Counted from the first letter of the stretch, positions 1 through 6,732 are shown. The stretch: DNA of 7,268 nt from an uncultured Erysipelotrichaceae bacterium (GCA_902795875.1 CADBND010000247.1:1-7268); one strand, 5' to 3'. Notes: generated from the letters alone by a model not told the origin. Numbers and translations are program-made.

Positions 1-504
1 GAAGCATACGGCATGAAAGTCATGACGACCAGGATGTTTACACATACCGGTCCCAGAAGAGGGGATGTCTTCCATGAATCAACATTTGCCAAGCAGATTG
101 CGATGATCGAAGCGGGTCTGATCGAGCCGAGGGTCATGGTCGGCAACCTGGATTCCTTAAGGACATATGCTGATGTGCGTGATGCGGTACGCGCCTACTA
201 TATGCTGGTAACGGTCGATCCGATCCCGGGTGAATACTACAATATCGGCGGTTCCTATACGTGCACGGTAGGGGATACACTTCGCACATTGATGTCTTTC
301 TCTTCCAAGAAGGATGAGATAGAGATCGTCACCGATCCGGAACGTCTCAGACCGATCGATGCGGATCTGCAGATCCCTGACTGTTCCAAATTCAAGGCAC
401 ATACTGGTTGGGAACCTGAGATCCCTTATGAAAAGACGATGAAGGATCTTCTGGATTACTGGAGAAAACTTGTAAACAAAGGAGAGGTATTCCTTACCCG
501 TTAA
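1..504 (+). CDS. GDP-mannose 4,6-dehydratase / GDP-6-deoxymannose reductase-like SDR, C-terminal part
   Basis: Partial gene: the frame is open from base 1 and ends at TAA 502-504, leaving about 167 residues of a family that is usually 310-340 long. The ATG at 13 is internal (the codons before it read EAYG), not the start. Seen: THTGPRRG, matching the NHTGP loop of extended SDR sugar-nucleotide enzymes; VGNLDSLRTYADVRDAVRAY, matching the conserved NLD-x-RD-x-x-DVRD block; then DPERLRPIDADL and HTGWEPEIPYEKTMKDLLDYW, the standard C-terminus of GDP-4-keto-6-deoxymannose reductases and related dehydratases. The NAD(P)-binding GxxGxxG and the catalytic YxxxK lie upstream of the window. Family knowledge: cytosolic synthesis of GDP-6-deoxyhexoses such as GDP-rhamnose from GDP-mannose. 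Dehydratase and reductase cannot be told apart from this half; the DVRD and LRPxD features lean towards the reductase side. Sampled lines are near 50% GC, richer than the genes that follow. It ends 4 nt before the next start. Confidence 0.85.
   Translation, partial: EAYGMKVMTTRMFTHTGPRRGDVFHESTFAKQIAMIEAGLIEPRVMVGNLDSLRTYADVRDAVRAYYMLVTVDPIPGEYYNIGGSYTCTVGDTLRTLMSFSSKKDEIEIVTDPERLRPIDADLQIPDCSKFKAHTGWEPEIPYEKTMKDLLDYWRKLVNKGEVFLTR
481..487 (+). promoter_or_regulatory. Distant Shine-Dalgarno-like GGAGAGG before the YfhO-like gene
   Basis: GGAGAGG is the only strong SD-like sequence near the start at 509, but it lies 21 nt away, much farther than the usual 5-10 nt. No ATG, GTG or TTG lies closer in that frame, which is stopped by TAA at 473. 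The start codon follows the previous stop by only 4 nt, so translation probably depends on terminating ribosomes restarting. The alternative ATG at 518 has no better SD. Confidence 0.3.
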
Positions 505-508
505 TAAT

Positions 509-3172
509 ATGAAAAAGATGGCAGGCAAACAAAAAACAGGAAATAAGACAAGATATTATGTGTTGTATACATTACTGTTTTTGTTGTGCTGTGTCGTCAT
601 TCTGAATTATTTCTATCTGAACGGGAAGACTTTCATCAATTATGTCGATGACGGTCTTTTTCAGCATTACCAGTCGCAGGTCTATCTGGCCAGACATATT
701 CGTACCATCTTCAAAGAACTGTTCCAGAATCACCGCTTTGTGATCCCACAATGGGATCATTCGATCGGTGAAGGTTCAGACATCATCGCTTCTTTGCACA
801 GCGATGTAGTCGGTGATCCTTTGACGGCTCTGGTCTTTTTGTTCAAAGATGTTGATGTATACCGTTTTTACGATCTTCTGATCCTTTTGAAGATCTATCT
901 GTCCGGTGTCATGTTTTCGGAACTTTGTTTCTATACAGGAAAGAAGAACGTTTATGGCATTCTGGCAGGTGCTATGGTCTATGACTTCTGTTATTATTCT
1001 CTGGCCAATCTGACAGGACACAGTTACTTCTATACACCAATGATGTATCTGCCGATGATCATTCTGGGAGTAGAAAAGATCATTAAAGGTGACAAACCTT
1101 ATATGATGATCCTCGGTGTTTTCCTGGCAGCGATCAGTCAGCTCTATTTCTTCTTCATGGTTGTGATGCTGACGGTGATCTATGTCGTAGCGCGATTGCT
1201 TACTTTATATGGCAAAGACTTCAAATCGATCATCGATAAGCTGGTGAGGATATTCTTAGCTTCGCTGTTAGGTCTCTTATTGTCGGCAATTATCGTATTA
1301 CCGATGGTCTATGTCTATATGTCTGATGTCCGGATGGGCATTGAGATCAAAAACAATATCTTATATGAGCGTTTCTATTACGAAAGGTTATTGACGATAT
1401 TCCTTTCCAACGACAATGTATACGACCTGTGTCTTGGTTATGCGAGCCCGGTACTTTTGTCACTGTTCTTATTGCTCAAAGACTGGAAGAAAGACAGACT
1501 TTTACTGATATTGAATCTGGTGGGTCTTTTATGCATCTGCATACCGTTTTTGGGAAAGGCGATAAACGGTTTCCGTTTTGTTTCTTCAAGATGGTGCTTT
1601 GGAATATCATTACTGGTAGCTTACACGTTTACACATAAATGGGAAGAAATAAAAGGCAATAAGCTTTATCTGATGGCCATGAGTTTCCTGACCTTCTTAC
1701 TTGCCTGTGTTTCAGCGTGGTCAAGAGTCGATCGGGTACTGATCCCGTTATGCATTATGCTGTTCTTCCTGATCCTTTCTGATGCAGACTTCAAAAAGCA
1801 GTTCTGGGGTATCGATCTGAAGCAATCTTTACTGTTAGGCTTGGTTCTTTTCAATATCTTCTATATCGCTGATTATGATATCTCTTACCGTGGCAGCAAC
1901 CGCATCCGTTTTGTCATGGATGCTGAAGAAGTAAGAGACTTGTTTGAAAGCAGTGAAACGAATGTAGTCAAAAAATATACTGATCAGAATGAATCGGATC
2001 CCTTCTTCCGTTATTCTGGTGATTCCCTGATCCCGAATAATGCGATGCTTTATGACATGTATTCGACGGATTACTATTTCAGCATTACCAACCCGTCTGA
2101 TCAGCTGTTTAGGAACGAACTGGATCTGACAAACCGCTGCAGTTGGATGATCAAAGGCTATGAAGGCCGTGCCGAGCTCAATACGCTGGCCAATGTGAAA
2201 TACTATATCAGCAACAGTCAATATACCAAGAATCTGCCTTACGGTTTCTCGGAGACTTATGCGAATGAGGAATATAAGATCTATAAGAATGATCATTATG
2301 TGCCGTTTGGTTATACCTACAGCGATAGTATTGCCTATGACAGATGGCTGGAACTGGGCCCTGTCGAAAAGGAAGAAGCGATGATGCAGGCTGTCGTTCT
2401 GAAAGATGGCAAAAACACCAAGATCGATCTTTCTGAAAAGGATATCCCATATGAGGTCGTCTGCGGTGATGGAGTCGAATATAATGACGGCAAGCTGAAT
2501 ATCAGTGAAGAGGATGGCAGTTTTACCTTAAATTTCAAAGGGCTGCCGGAATGTGAGACCTATCTGGTCATAGAGGGTCTTAACTTCATTGATGAATATG
2601 GCGTTGTCGAGGACGACCATACCGAATCGCTAATCACCGTCAAGGGTTCAAACAACGTCGATAAAGTGGTCTATTATCTGACCCAGAATCATCATTACTA
2701 TTACGGCAAGCAGGATTATGCGATCTGTCTCAATTATGACCAGGTAGCTTTGGACAGTATTACTGTTTCCATTTCCTTACCGGGAGTCTATGAGATACGA
2801 AACATGTCCGTTATCTGCCTGCCTTTAGAGAATTACAAGACTTACACAGAATCATTGAGTAAAGATACTTTGGATAATGTTTCGATCGATATAAACAAGG
2901 CCACAGGTACGATCGATCTGGATGAAGACAAGTATATGTTGCTGTCGATCCCTTATTCAAAGGGCTGGAAGGCCAAGGTCGACGGAAATGAGGCTGAAGT
3001 ATTGCAGGCAAACGAACACTATATGGCTTTGGCATTATCTGCGGGCCATCATACAATCGAACTTGATTATAAGACGCCGATGCTTGTACAGGGTGCTTTG
3101 ATCAGTTTGGGAGCGACATTGATACTTGTTTATTTGTTTGTTTCAGATAAAAGAAGGAAAAAGCAGGGATAA
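509..3172 (+). CDS. YfhO-family polytopic membrane protein (GT-C-like glycan transferase)
   Basis: An 887-residue multi-span membrane protein. Residues 15-37 form TM1, followed by NYVDDGLFQHY (44-54), the acidic loop motif typical of YfhO/GT-C proteins, then WDHSIGEGSD (82-91), matching the family's glycine-rich loop. Many hydrophobic helices fill about 120-455. A large, probably extracytoplasmic, region spans about 460-855, rich in Tyr, Asn and acidic residues. The end is diagnostic: LSIPYSKGWKAKVDG (812-826), then GHHTIELDY (846-854), a last helix (about 857-878) and a KRRKK tail that should face the cytosol. Family knowledge: in Bacillus subtilis and Listeria, YfhO works with an undecaprenyl-phosphate-sugar synthase (CsbB or GtlA type) to glycosylate lipoteichoic acid on the outer face. 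Inference: here it transfers lipid-linked sugars to a surface polymer or glycolipid. It starts 4 nt after the preceding stop and ends 2 nt before the next gene, so it is tightly coupled. The acceptor and sugar are unknown. Confidence 0.85.
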   Translation: MKKMAGKQKTGNKTRYYVLYTLLFLLCCVVILNYFYLNGKTFINYVDDGLFQHYQSQVYLARHIRTIFKELFQNHRFVIPQWDHSIGEGSDIIASLHSDVVGDPLTALVFLFKDVDVYRFYDLLILLKIYLSGVMFSELCFYTGKKNVYGILAGAMVYDFCYYSLANLTGHSYFYTPMMYLPMIILGVEKIIKGDKPYMMILGVFLAAISQLYFFFMVVMLTVIYVVARLLTLYGKDFKSIIDKLVRIFLASLLGLLLSAIIVLPMVYVYMSDVRMGIEIKNNILYERFYYERLLTIFLSNDNVYDLCLGYASPVLLSLFLLLKDWKKDRLLLILNLVGLLCICIPFLGKAINGFRFVSSRWCFGISLLVAYTFTHKWEEIKGNKLYLMAMSFLTFLLACVSAWSRVDRVLIPLCIMLFFLILSDADFKKQFWGIDLKQSLLLGLVLFNIFYIADYDISYRGSNRIRFVMDAEEVRDLFESSETNVVKKYTDQNESDPFFRYSGDSLIPNNAMLYDMYSTDYYFSITNPSDQLFRNELDLTNRCSWMIKGYEGRAELNTLANVKYYISNSQYTKNLPYGFSETYANEEYKIYKNDHYVPFGYTYSDSIAYDRWLELGPVEKEEAMMQAVVLKDGKNTKIDLSEKDIPYEVVCGDGVEYNDGKLNISEEDGSFTLNFKGLPECETYLVIEGLNFIDEYGVVEDDHTESLITVKGSNNVDKVVYYLTQNHHYYYGKQDYAICLNYDQVALDSITVSISLPGVYEIRNMSVICLPLENYKTYTESLSKDTLDNVSIDINKATGTIDLDEDKYMLLSIPYSKGWKAKVDGNEAEVLQANEHYMALALSAGHHTIELDYKTPMLVQGALISLGATLILVYLFVSDKRRKKQG
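3165..3168 (+). promoter_or_regulatory. Ribosome binding site of the GT-C gene inside the end of the YfhO-like gene
   Basis: AGGG lies 6 nt before the ATG at 3175 and inside the last codons of the upstream gene, whose stop (3170-3172) sits between the SD and the start. This supports 3175 as the start and tight translational coupling of the two membrane proteins. Confidence 0.6.
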
Positions 3173-3174
3173 AT

Positions 3175-4329
3175 ATGTACGTTTTTGAGAAAAGGATCAT
3201 AGATTGGCTGAAAGAAAGGAAATATGCAATCTTTATTGGCGTCATTTCTTTGATTGGTCTGTTCATTCGTTTTGAAAATAAGTATTTCGAATCAGAAGAT
3301 TATCTGATCTATCTTTCCAATTGGTATATGGAGATCAAAAACGGCGGCGGGTTGTCTGCTTTGAGCCAACAGGTCGGCAATTATCCGGCTGTTTATCAGA
3401 CTTTGATCGCTTTATTTTCTTATTTGCCGATATCTCCTTTATATGCATATAAAGGTTTGTCGGTGATCTTTGATTATCTGCTGGCTTTTGAAGCGTATCG
3501 TTTCCTGAAAGAAAATAGTAAGGATAAGTTCAAGGCAGTTCTGGCTTATGCGATCGTCATTCTGTCACCGATCGTCATCATGAATTCGGCTACCTGGGGT
3601 CAATGTGACAGCATCTACACGTTTTTTCTGATCCTTACGATCCACAGGCTTTCCCAGAAGAAATATCGTGCTGCATTCATTTATTACGGTCTGGCTTTTG
3701 CGTTCAAGATGCAATCCATCTTCTTATTGCCTTATATCCTGTATCTTTATATCACAGAAGAAGATTTCAGTTTAATGAACTTCCTCTATATCCCGGCTGT
3801 CATCTATCTGACTTATATCCCGGCTTTTCTGTTTGGCAGGAGCCTGTTTGATCCGATAGCCAACTATCTGTATCTGGCGGAGTTTTCCAATGACCTGTGC
3901 ATGAATGTCGCCAATCTTTGGAGTATCGGCAATGGCGACTACATGTCCATGCAGTATGTCGCGATGGGTCTGACACTGCTGGTTTTGGGAGCAGCATTGC
4001 TGTATATACTGGAAAAGAAAGTAAAGATCGGTGAACATCAGCTGGAACTGGCTGCCTGGAGCATCTGGACCTGTGTCCTGTTCTTACCAGCCATGCATGA
4101 CCGTTATTTCTATCCGGTAGAGATCATTTTGATCATATTAGTTTGTCTAAAACGGAAATATCTGAAAGAGAGTTTTGTCTTATTTATGGCGGCTTTGCAG
4201 GCTTATTGTGTTTATCTCTATCACATGGATGTGAATGCAATCTGGCTCATGGGTATGCTTATGACAGGCACTTATCTGTATTACACTTATCACTTGTTCA
4301 ATGATATGAAGAAAGGGGTAACGAAATAA
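3175..4329 (+). CDS. GT-C family integral membrane glycosyltransferase (GPI-mannosyltransferase-like)
   Basis: A 384-residue polytopic protein with a short basic N-terminus and TM1 at about 17-32. Next comes the acidic pair in FESEDYLIY (38-46), matching the (E/D)-x-D first-loop motif that GT-C enzymes use to bind metal or the phosphate of a lipid-linked sugar. Further signatures are MNSATWGQCDSIY (136-148), GLAFAFKMQSIFLLP (172-186) and MHDRYFYP (307-314). Together these mark the bacterial relatives of eukaryotic PIG-M/PIG-V/Gpi18 mannosyltransferases (often annotated under COG5542 or as GT87-like). Family knowledge: these take a polyprenyl-phosphate sugar and transfer it outside the membrane. 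Inference: it adds a hexose, possibly mannose or a deoxy sugar, to the same acceptor as the YfhO-like protein two bases upstream. Start 3175 has AGGG at a 6-nt distance. YIPA occurs twice nine residues apart (205-208, 214-217), encoded by a 12-nt direct repeat. Donor and acceptor cannot be read from sequence. Confidence 0.83.
   Translation: MYVFEKRIIDWLKERKYAIFIGVISLIGLFIRFENKYFESEDYLIYLSNWYMEIKNGGGLSALSQQVGNYPAVYQTLIALFSYLPISPLYAYKGLSVIFDYLLAFEAYRFLKENSKDKFKAVLAYAIVILSPIVIMNSATWGQCDSIYTFFLILTIHRLSQKKYRAAFIYYGLAFAFKMQSIFLLPYILYLYITEEDFSLMNFLYIPAVIYLTYIPAFLFGRSLFDPIANYLYLAEFSNDLCMNVANLWSIGNGDYMSMQYVAMGLTLLVLGAALLYILEKKVKIGEHQLELAAWSIWTCVLFLPAMHDRYFYPVEIILIILVCLKRKYLKESFVLFMAALQAYCVYLYHMDVNAIWLMGMLMTGTYLYYTYHLFNDMKKGVTK
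3787..3825 (+). repeat. In-frame 12-nt direct repeat (TATATCCCGGCT, two copies)
   Basis: TATATCCCGGCT occurs at 3787-3798 and again at 3814-3825. The 27-nt offset keeps frame and gives YIPA twice, nine residues apart, within predicted membrane helices of the GT-C protein. It may be a small past duplication or simply convergent codon use. Confidence 0.5.
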
Positions 4330-4346
4330 GATCGTTCCTCCTTTCT
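4310..4346 (+). promoter_or_regulatory. Intercistronic RNA hairpin over the GT-C stop codon, with anti-Shine-Dalgarno mimic
   Basis: The 5' arm AGAAAGGGGTAACGA (4310-4324) pairs with the 3' arm TCGTTCCTCCTTTCT (4332-4346) around a 7-nt loop, AATAAGA, which holds the TAA stop at 4327-4329. Of 15 positions, 13 are Watson-Crick, one is G-U (4317/4339) and one is a T/C mismatch (4319/4337). The 3' arm contains CCTCCTTTCT (4337-4346), identical to the 3' tail of Bacillota 16S rRNA. There is no T-run after the stem, so it is not a classic intrinsic terminator. It lies just before the SD of the TM-Nudix gene (AGGG 4351-4354), so it could tune that gene's translation, stabilise or process the mRNA, or cause pausing. 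The structure is visible; the function is inferred. Confidence 0.5.
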
Positions 4347-4364
4347 GAACAGGGAACCTGAAAA

Positions 4365-6695
4365 ATGACGATTGAGAAATATCTGAGCTATAAGAAAAAA
4401 ATCGAAGACTTCCTTAAGAAATATTCTTATTTCGTTGTGCATAATTTCATTTATGCTTTTTTATATTCCTTTATCGTTGAACATAAAGTGAGTTCTCCGC
4501 TGCAACTGTATATTGCGGTTTTTTTCATCATCTCACTGCTTTTGCTGTGGGCGATCTATAACCTTTTCAAATATTTCAATCGCAACAGCAACTGGGTCGT
4601 TCGTTTTTTCAATAACCTGGCTGGCTTGTATGAATATGAACAGGGATCTTTGGGCAGGCCTTCCTTCATGGGAGTCGAAACGATCATCGAACATCCCGAT
4701 CTGATGATGCCACACAGCCTTAAGAGTTTCTCCGGTTGGAATCTGAAGAACGATTTTCATCTCACGCTTAATACATCAAAGGAAAAGGGCGATTATATCA
4801 GAGTTGCTGAAAATGCGAAACTGTGGGTCGGTTCCGATTCTGTGAATGTAGATGTTCCTGTCGAAGAATGTGATGAACAGGATGCGCTTTTTGCTTACTG
4901 TCTTATCGCAAAAGGAGATCGGATCTATCAATTTAATGAAGGCGGTTTTCTATACAGTTTTTCATTACAGAAAAAACACTTGGATCCCAATGGAAAATAC
5001 TATATTTTTGGAAACGAATTCAAGAAAATCATTGAAGAAAAACTGAAAAGCTCCTCATTTCACGTTGGCGCTTTATCGATGTTTCGGACAAAAGAAAAAA
5101 AGACTGGCATTCTGTTTCTGATCATACCGGATGACGGTTGTGTAGGTAGTTTCAGTCTGACATTTATGTCAAACGGCCGGGAAATAGCTAACTTCATCAC
5201 GAAAGAAGATGGCGATTCTGTTGAGGAAAGGATCCGACAATACGCCTTGCTTACATATATGCTTTCTTCAGATGGACGTTTTGAATTCACAAAAGATTTC
5301 AACAGTGCCGTCAAAAAGAACAACAAGAGAGCAAAAAAGAGAGAAAAAGATATCCTTATCGAAACAGACAAAAACAGTTTTCTCAGCGATCTGATCTCGT
5401 GGCTCATTCTCTTTAGACATAATTGTTTGAAAAACATCAACGATTTTCTGATAGGCGATTTCTATACGAAGATCTCTGCCATATTCTCTTTCGTGATGTT
5501 CAAACTCATCATGCCTTATTCAAGCCAGGATGGTGTCGAATCTTTCAAAATTGCGGAATTCTTCAACTATGCCAGAGAAAAAATATTCTTTATCCTGATC
5601 TATGTAGTCATACTGCTGTTTTATCTGTTCTGCTATAAAACTGTCAGATGGTTGAGAAAGACAATGTATTACAGAGCTAAAGGATTCAAGTATCTGCTGC
5701 AGGACACGATCATATATAACAGAACGGTCTTGCCGAAAAAAGATAAGAATAATGTCAGGCTTTTTGATCCGATATCTTATGAAGATGTCTCAATTGCTTT
5801 TGTCGATGCCGGCTATGGCGATTACGCTTTACTGGATGAATATAAGAGTGAAGAACTCAAAAATGAGATCAATGATGGCAAAAAGTATCGTCTGATCAGA
5901 TATGAAGAAGGCAAAGACAGCTATGATCTGGTCGTCGATCTATGTCACTATACCAACTGCAGAACGTTGCATTTGATAAGGCAGGTAGCCAAACCTAAAG
6001 AATATAATGAAAAGGAACTAAAAGATTCGGAACATATCCCGCAGGAAAAGAGAAGCGGCGCAGAAGAATTATATAATCTTTATGCGAATGCGGTTGGGAA
6101 GTTTATAGACAACAATGAAGCAGCCGATCTTGAAAACCTTCCGCCGAACAATCTTTGTCTGCATATGGTGGTCGTCACTAATGATGGCAAGATCCTGGTG
6201 ACCAGAAGAAGAAAAGAACTCAGATACGAGCCTGATAAACTTGATTTTTCCATTGAAGAACAGCTTTCCGGCAAGGACTTCTGCAAAGACGGAAAGATCA
6301 TCGACAACTGGATCAGAAGAGCTCTGGAAGAGGAACTGGGCATCACTCGGTACAATGTCGGCAAAGACAGGTTCTATGATGTGGATATCACTTCATTATT
6401 CATGGAAGACAAGTATCTGAATTTCTCTTTGTGCGCGATCGTTAAACTTGACGTGTCTTCAAACAAATTGGTCTCTATTCTGGAAGGCTGGCCAAGGAGC
6501 GATTATGAATTTAGATATCAGTTGGTAAATATCAGGCAGTTCGAAAAACATATAACGGATCTGGATGTGGAGAATAAAGATAAACTTGCAGAAACCGTTA
6601 ATAAATGGCATTCAAGTGCTTTCAACAGGATCTATCAGTTCTCGATCTATTTCCATCTCAGGGAACTAAACAAAAAAAACATATGGTATCATTGA
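4365..6695 (+). CDS. Membrane protein with two TM hairpins and a C-terminal degenerate Nudix domain (TM-Nudix, possible nucleotide sensor)
   Basis: A 776-residue protein whose full architecture I do not recognise. Order: a basic N-terminus (1-20); TM1/TM2 (about 22-39 and 47-68); a soluble region (about 75-350) of unknown fold ending in a very basic KKNNKRAKKREK stretch (317-328); TM3/TM4 (about 366-384 and 406-424) followed by KTVRWLRK; a second soluble region (about 440-580); and a Nudix-like domain (about 592-735). Two short-loop hairpins with basic flanks place both soluble regions in the cytosol. The Nudix helix reads WIRRALEEELGI (649-660): compared with the box Gx5Ex7REUxEExGU, it keeps R652, E656-E657, G659 and I660, but has A653 for Glu, K644 for Glu and D638 for Gly. 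This suggests weak catalysis or ligand binding only. Known: TM-Nudix proteins occur as effectors (Cap16 type) of CBASS cyclic-oligonucleotide systems. Inference: a membrane nucleotide sensor or effector, perhaps tied to sugar nucleotides here. ATG 4365 has AGGG 10 nt upstream. It lies in the middle of the glycan operon, with 35- and 37-nt gaps. Confidence 0.75.
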   Translation: MTIEKYLSYKKKIEDFLKKYSYFVVHNFIYAFLYSFIVEHKVSSPLQLYIAVFFIISLLLLWAIYNLFKYFNRNSNWVVRFFNNLAGLYEYEQGSLGRPSFMGVETIIEHPDLMMPHSLKSFSGWNLKNDFHLTLNTSKEKGDYIRVAENAKLWVGSDSVNVDVPVEECDEQDALFAYCLIAKGDRIYQFNEGGFLYSFSLQKKHLDPNGKYYIFGNEFKKIIEEKLKSSSFHVGALSMFRTKEKKTGILFLIIPDDGCVGSFSLTFMSNGREIANFITKEDGDSVEERIRQYALLTYMLSSDGRFEFTKDFNSAVKKNNKRAKKREKDILIETDKNSFLSDLISWLILFRHNCLKNINDFLIGDFYTKISAIFSFVMFKLIMPYSSQDGVESFKIAEFFNYAREKIFFILIYVVILLFYLFCYKTVRWLRKTMYYRAKGFKYLLQDTIIYNRTVLPKKDKNNVRLFDPISYEDVSIAFVDAGYGDYALLDEYKSEELKNEINDGKKYRLIRYEEGKDSYDLVVDLCHYTNCRTLHLIRQVAKPKEYNEKELKDSEHIPQEKRSGAEELYNLYANAVGKFIDNNEAADLENLPPNNLCLHMVVVTNDGKILVTRRRKELRYEPDKLDFSIEEQLSGKDFCKDGKIIDNWIRRALEEELGITRYNVGKDRFYDVDITSLFMEDKYLNFSLCAIVKLDVSSNKLVSILEGWPRSDYEFRYQLVNIRQFEKHITDLDVENKDKLAETVNKWHSSAFNRIYQFSIYFHLRELNKKNIWYH
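4428..4568 (+). other. First transmembrane hairpin of the TM-Nudix protein
   Basis: Residues 22-39 (YFVVHNFIYAFLYSFIVE) and 47-68 (beginning QLYIAVFFIISLLLLWAIYN) are two hydrophobic helices joined by a loop of under 10 residues. Basic residues before (KKK, 10-12) and after (K69, R73, R80) put both ends in the cytosol. Confidence 0.6.
5460..5660 (+). other. Second transmembrane hairpin of the TM-Nudix protein
   Basis: Residues about 366-384 and 406-424 (FFILIYVVILLFYLFCY lies at 408-424) are hydrophobic, separated by a polar loop of about 20 residues. KTVRWLRK follows directly and marks the cytosolic side. TM3 is the less certain helix because it includes K369 and K380. Confidence 0.5.
6138..6569 (+). 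other. Degenerate Nudix domain within the TM-Nudix protein
   Basis: Residues about 592-735. The first strand is NLCLHMVVVTNDGKILVTRR (596-615), the usual Nudix opening. FSIEEQLSGKDF (628-639) takes the place of the glycine-rich GGxxExGE loop. The helix 649-660 keeps the Glu pair E656-E657 and G659. Strands continue at FSLCAIVKLD (687-696), and helices at about 723-765 close the fold. Loss of the Gx5E residues and of the Glu after R652 argues for binding more than hydrolysis, although the retained Glu pair could still hold a metal. Confidence 0.65.
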
Positions 6696-6702
6696 TACAA
6701 TG
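6683..6702 (+). promoter_or_regulatory. Two mutually exclusive small hairpins over the TM-Nudix stop codon
   Basis: GTATC-ATT-GATAC (6686-6698) and CATTG-ATA-CAATG (6690-6702) are both perfect 5-bp stems with 3-nt loops. They share bases, so only one can form at a time. Both include the TGA at 6693-6695. The stems are short and may be chance; no T-run follows. Confidence 0.2.
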
Positions 6703-6722
6703 AATGGCAAGATTTGAAGAAT

Positions 6723-6727
6723 GAGGA
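6723..6727 (+). promoter_or_regulatory. Ribosome binding site that decides the start of the last gene
   Basis: GAGGA ends 5 nt before the ATG at 6733. An in-frame ATG at 6721 would overlap this SD and has no good SD of its own. An earlier in-frame ATG at 6700 is stopped by TGA at 6715. The start at 6733 is therefore preferred. Confidence 0.65.
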
Positions 6728-6732
6728 AAAAC

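Noticed and set aside
13..15. ATG at 13 as the true start of the first gene
   Set aside because: The frame is open to base 1 with conserved EAYG before it, and the product would lack the whole nucleotide-binding half; the gene is simply cut by the window edge.
157..528. Minus-strand open frame of 123 codons at the left end
   Set aside because: It lies opposite a clearly conserved SDR gene, has no recognisable motif and runs across the start of the next gene; it is a shadow frame.
1835..2296. Minus-strand open frame of 153 codons inside the YfhO-like gene
   Set aside because: It is antisense to a well-supported coding region, Ile/Arg-rich as expected from reversed GAT/ATC codons, with no SD or family resemblance.
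3551..3578. Repeated CGATCGTCAT in the GT-C gene
   Set aside because: A 10-nt repeat 18 nt apart encoding the similar Ile-Val-Ile helix segments AIVIL and PIVIM; ordinary codon reuse in a membrane helix.
4310..4346. Rho-independent terminator after the GT-C gene
   Set aside because: The stem is good, but the bases after it (GAACAGGGAACC) have no T-run, and the minus-strand side has none either. Termination is not supported.
6692..6720. Promoter with TTGATA as a -35 box before the last gene
   Set aside because: No TATAAT-like -10 box lies 16-18 nt downstream (the bases there read TTGAAGA), and the gene spacing fits operon transcription.
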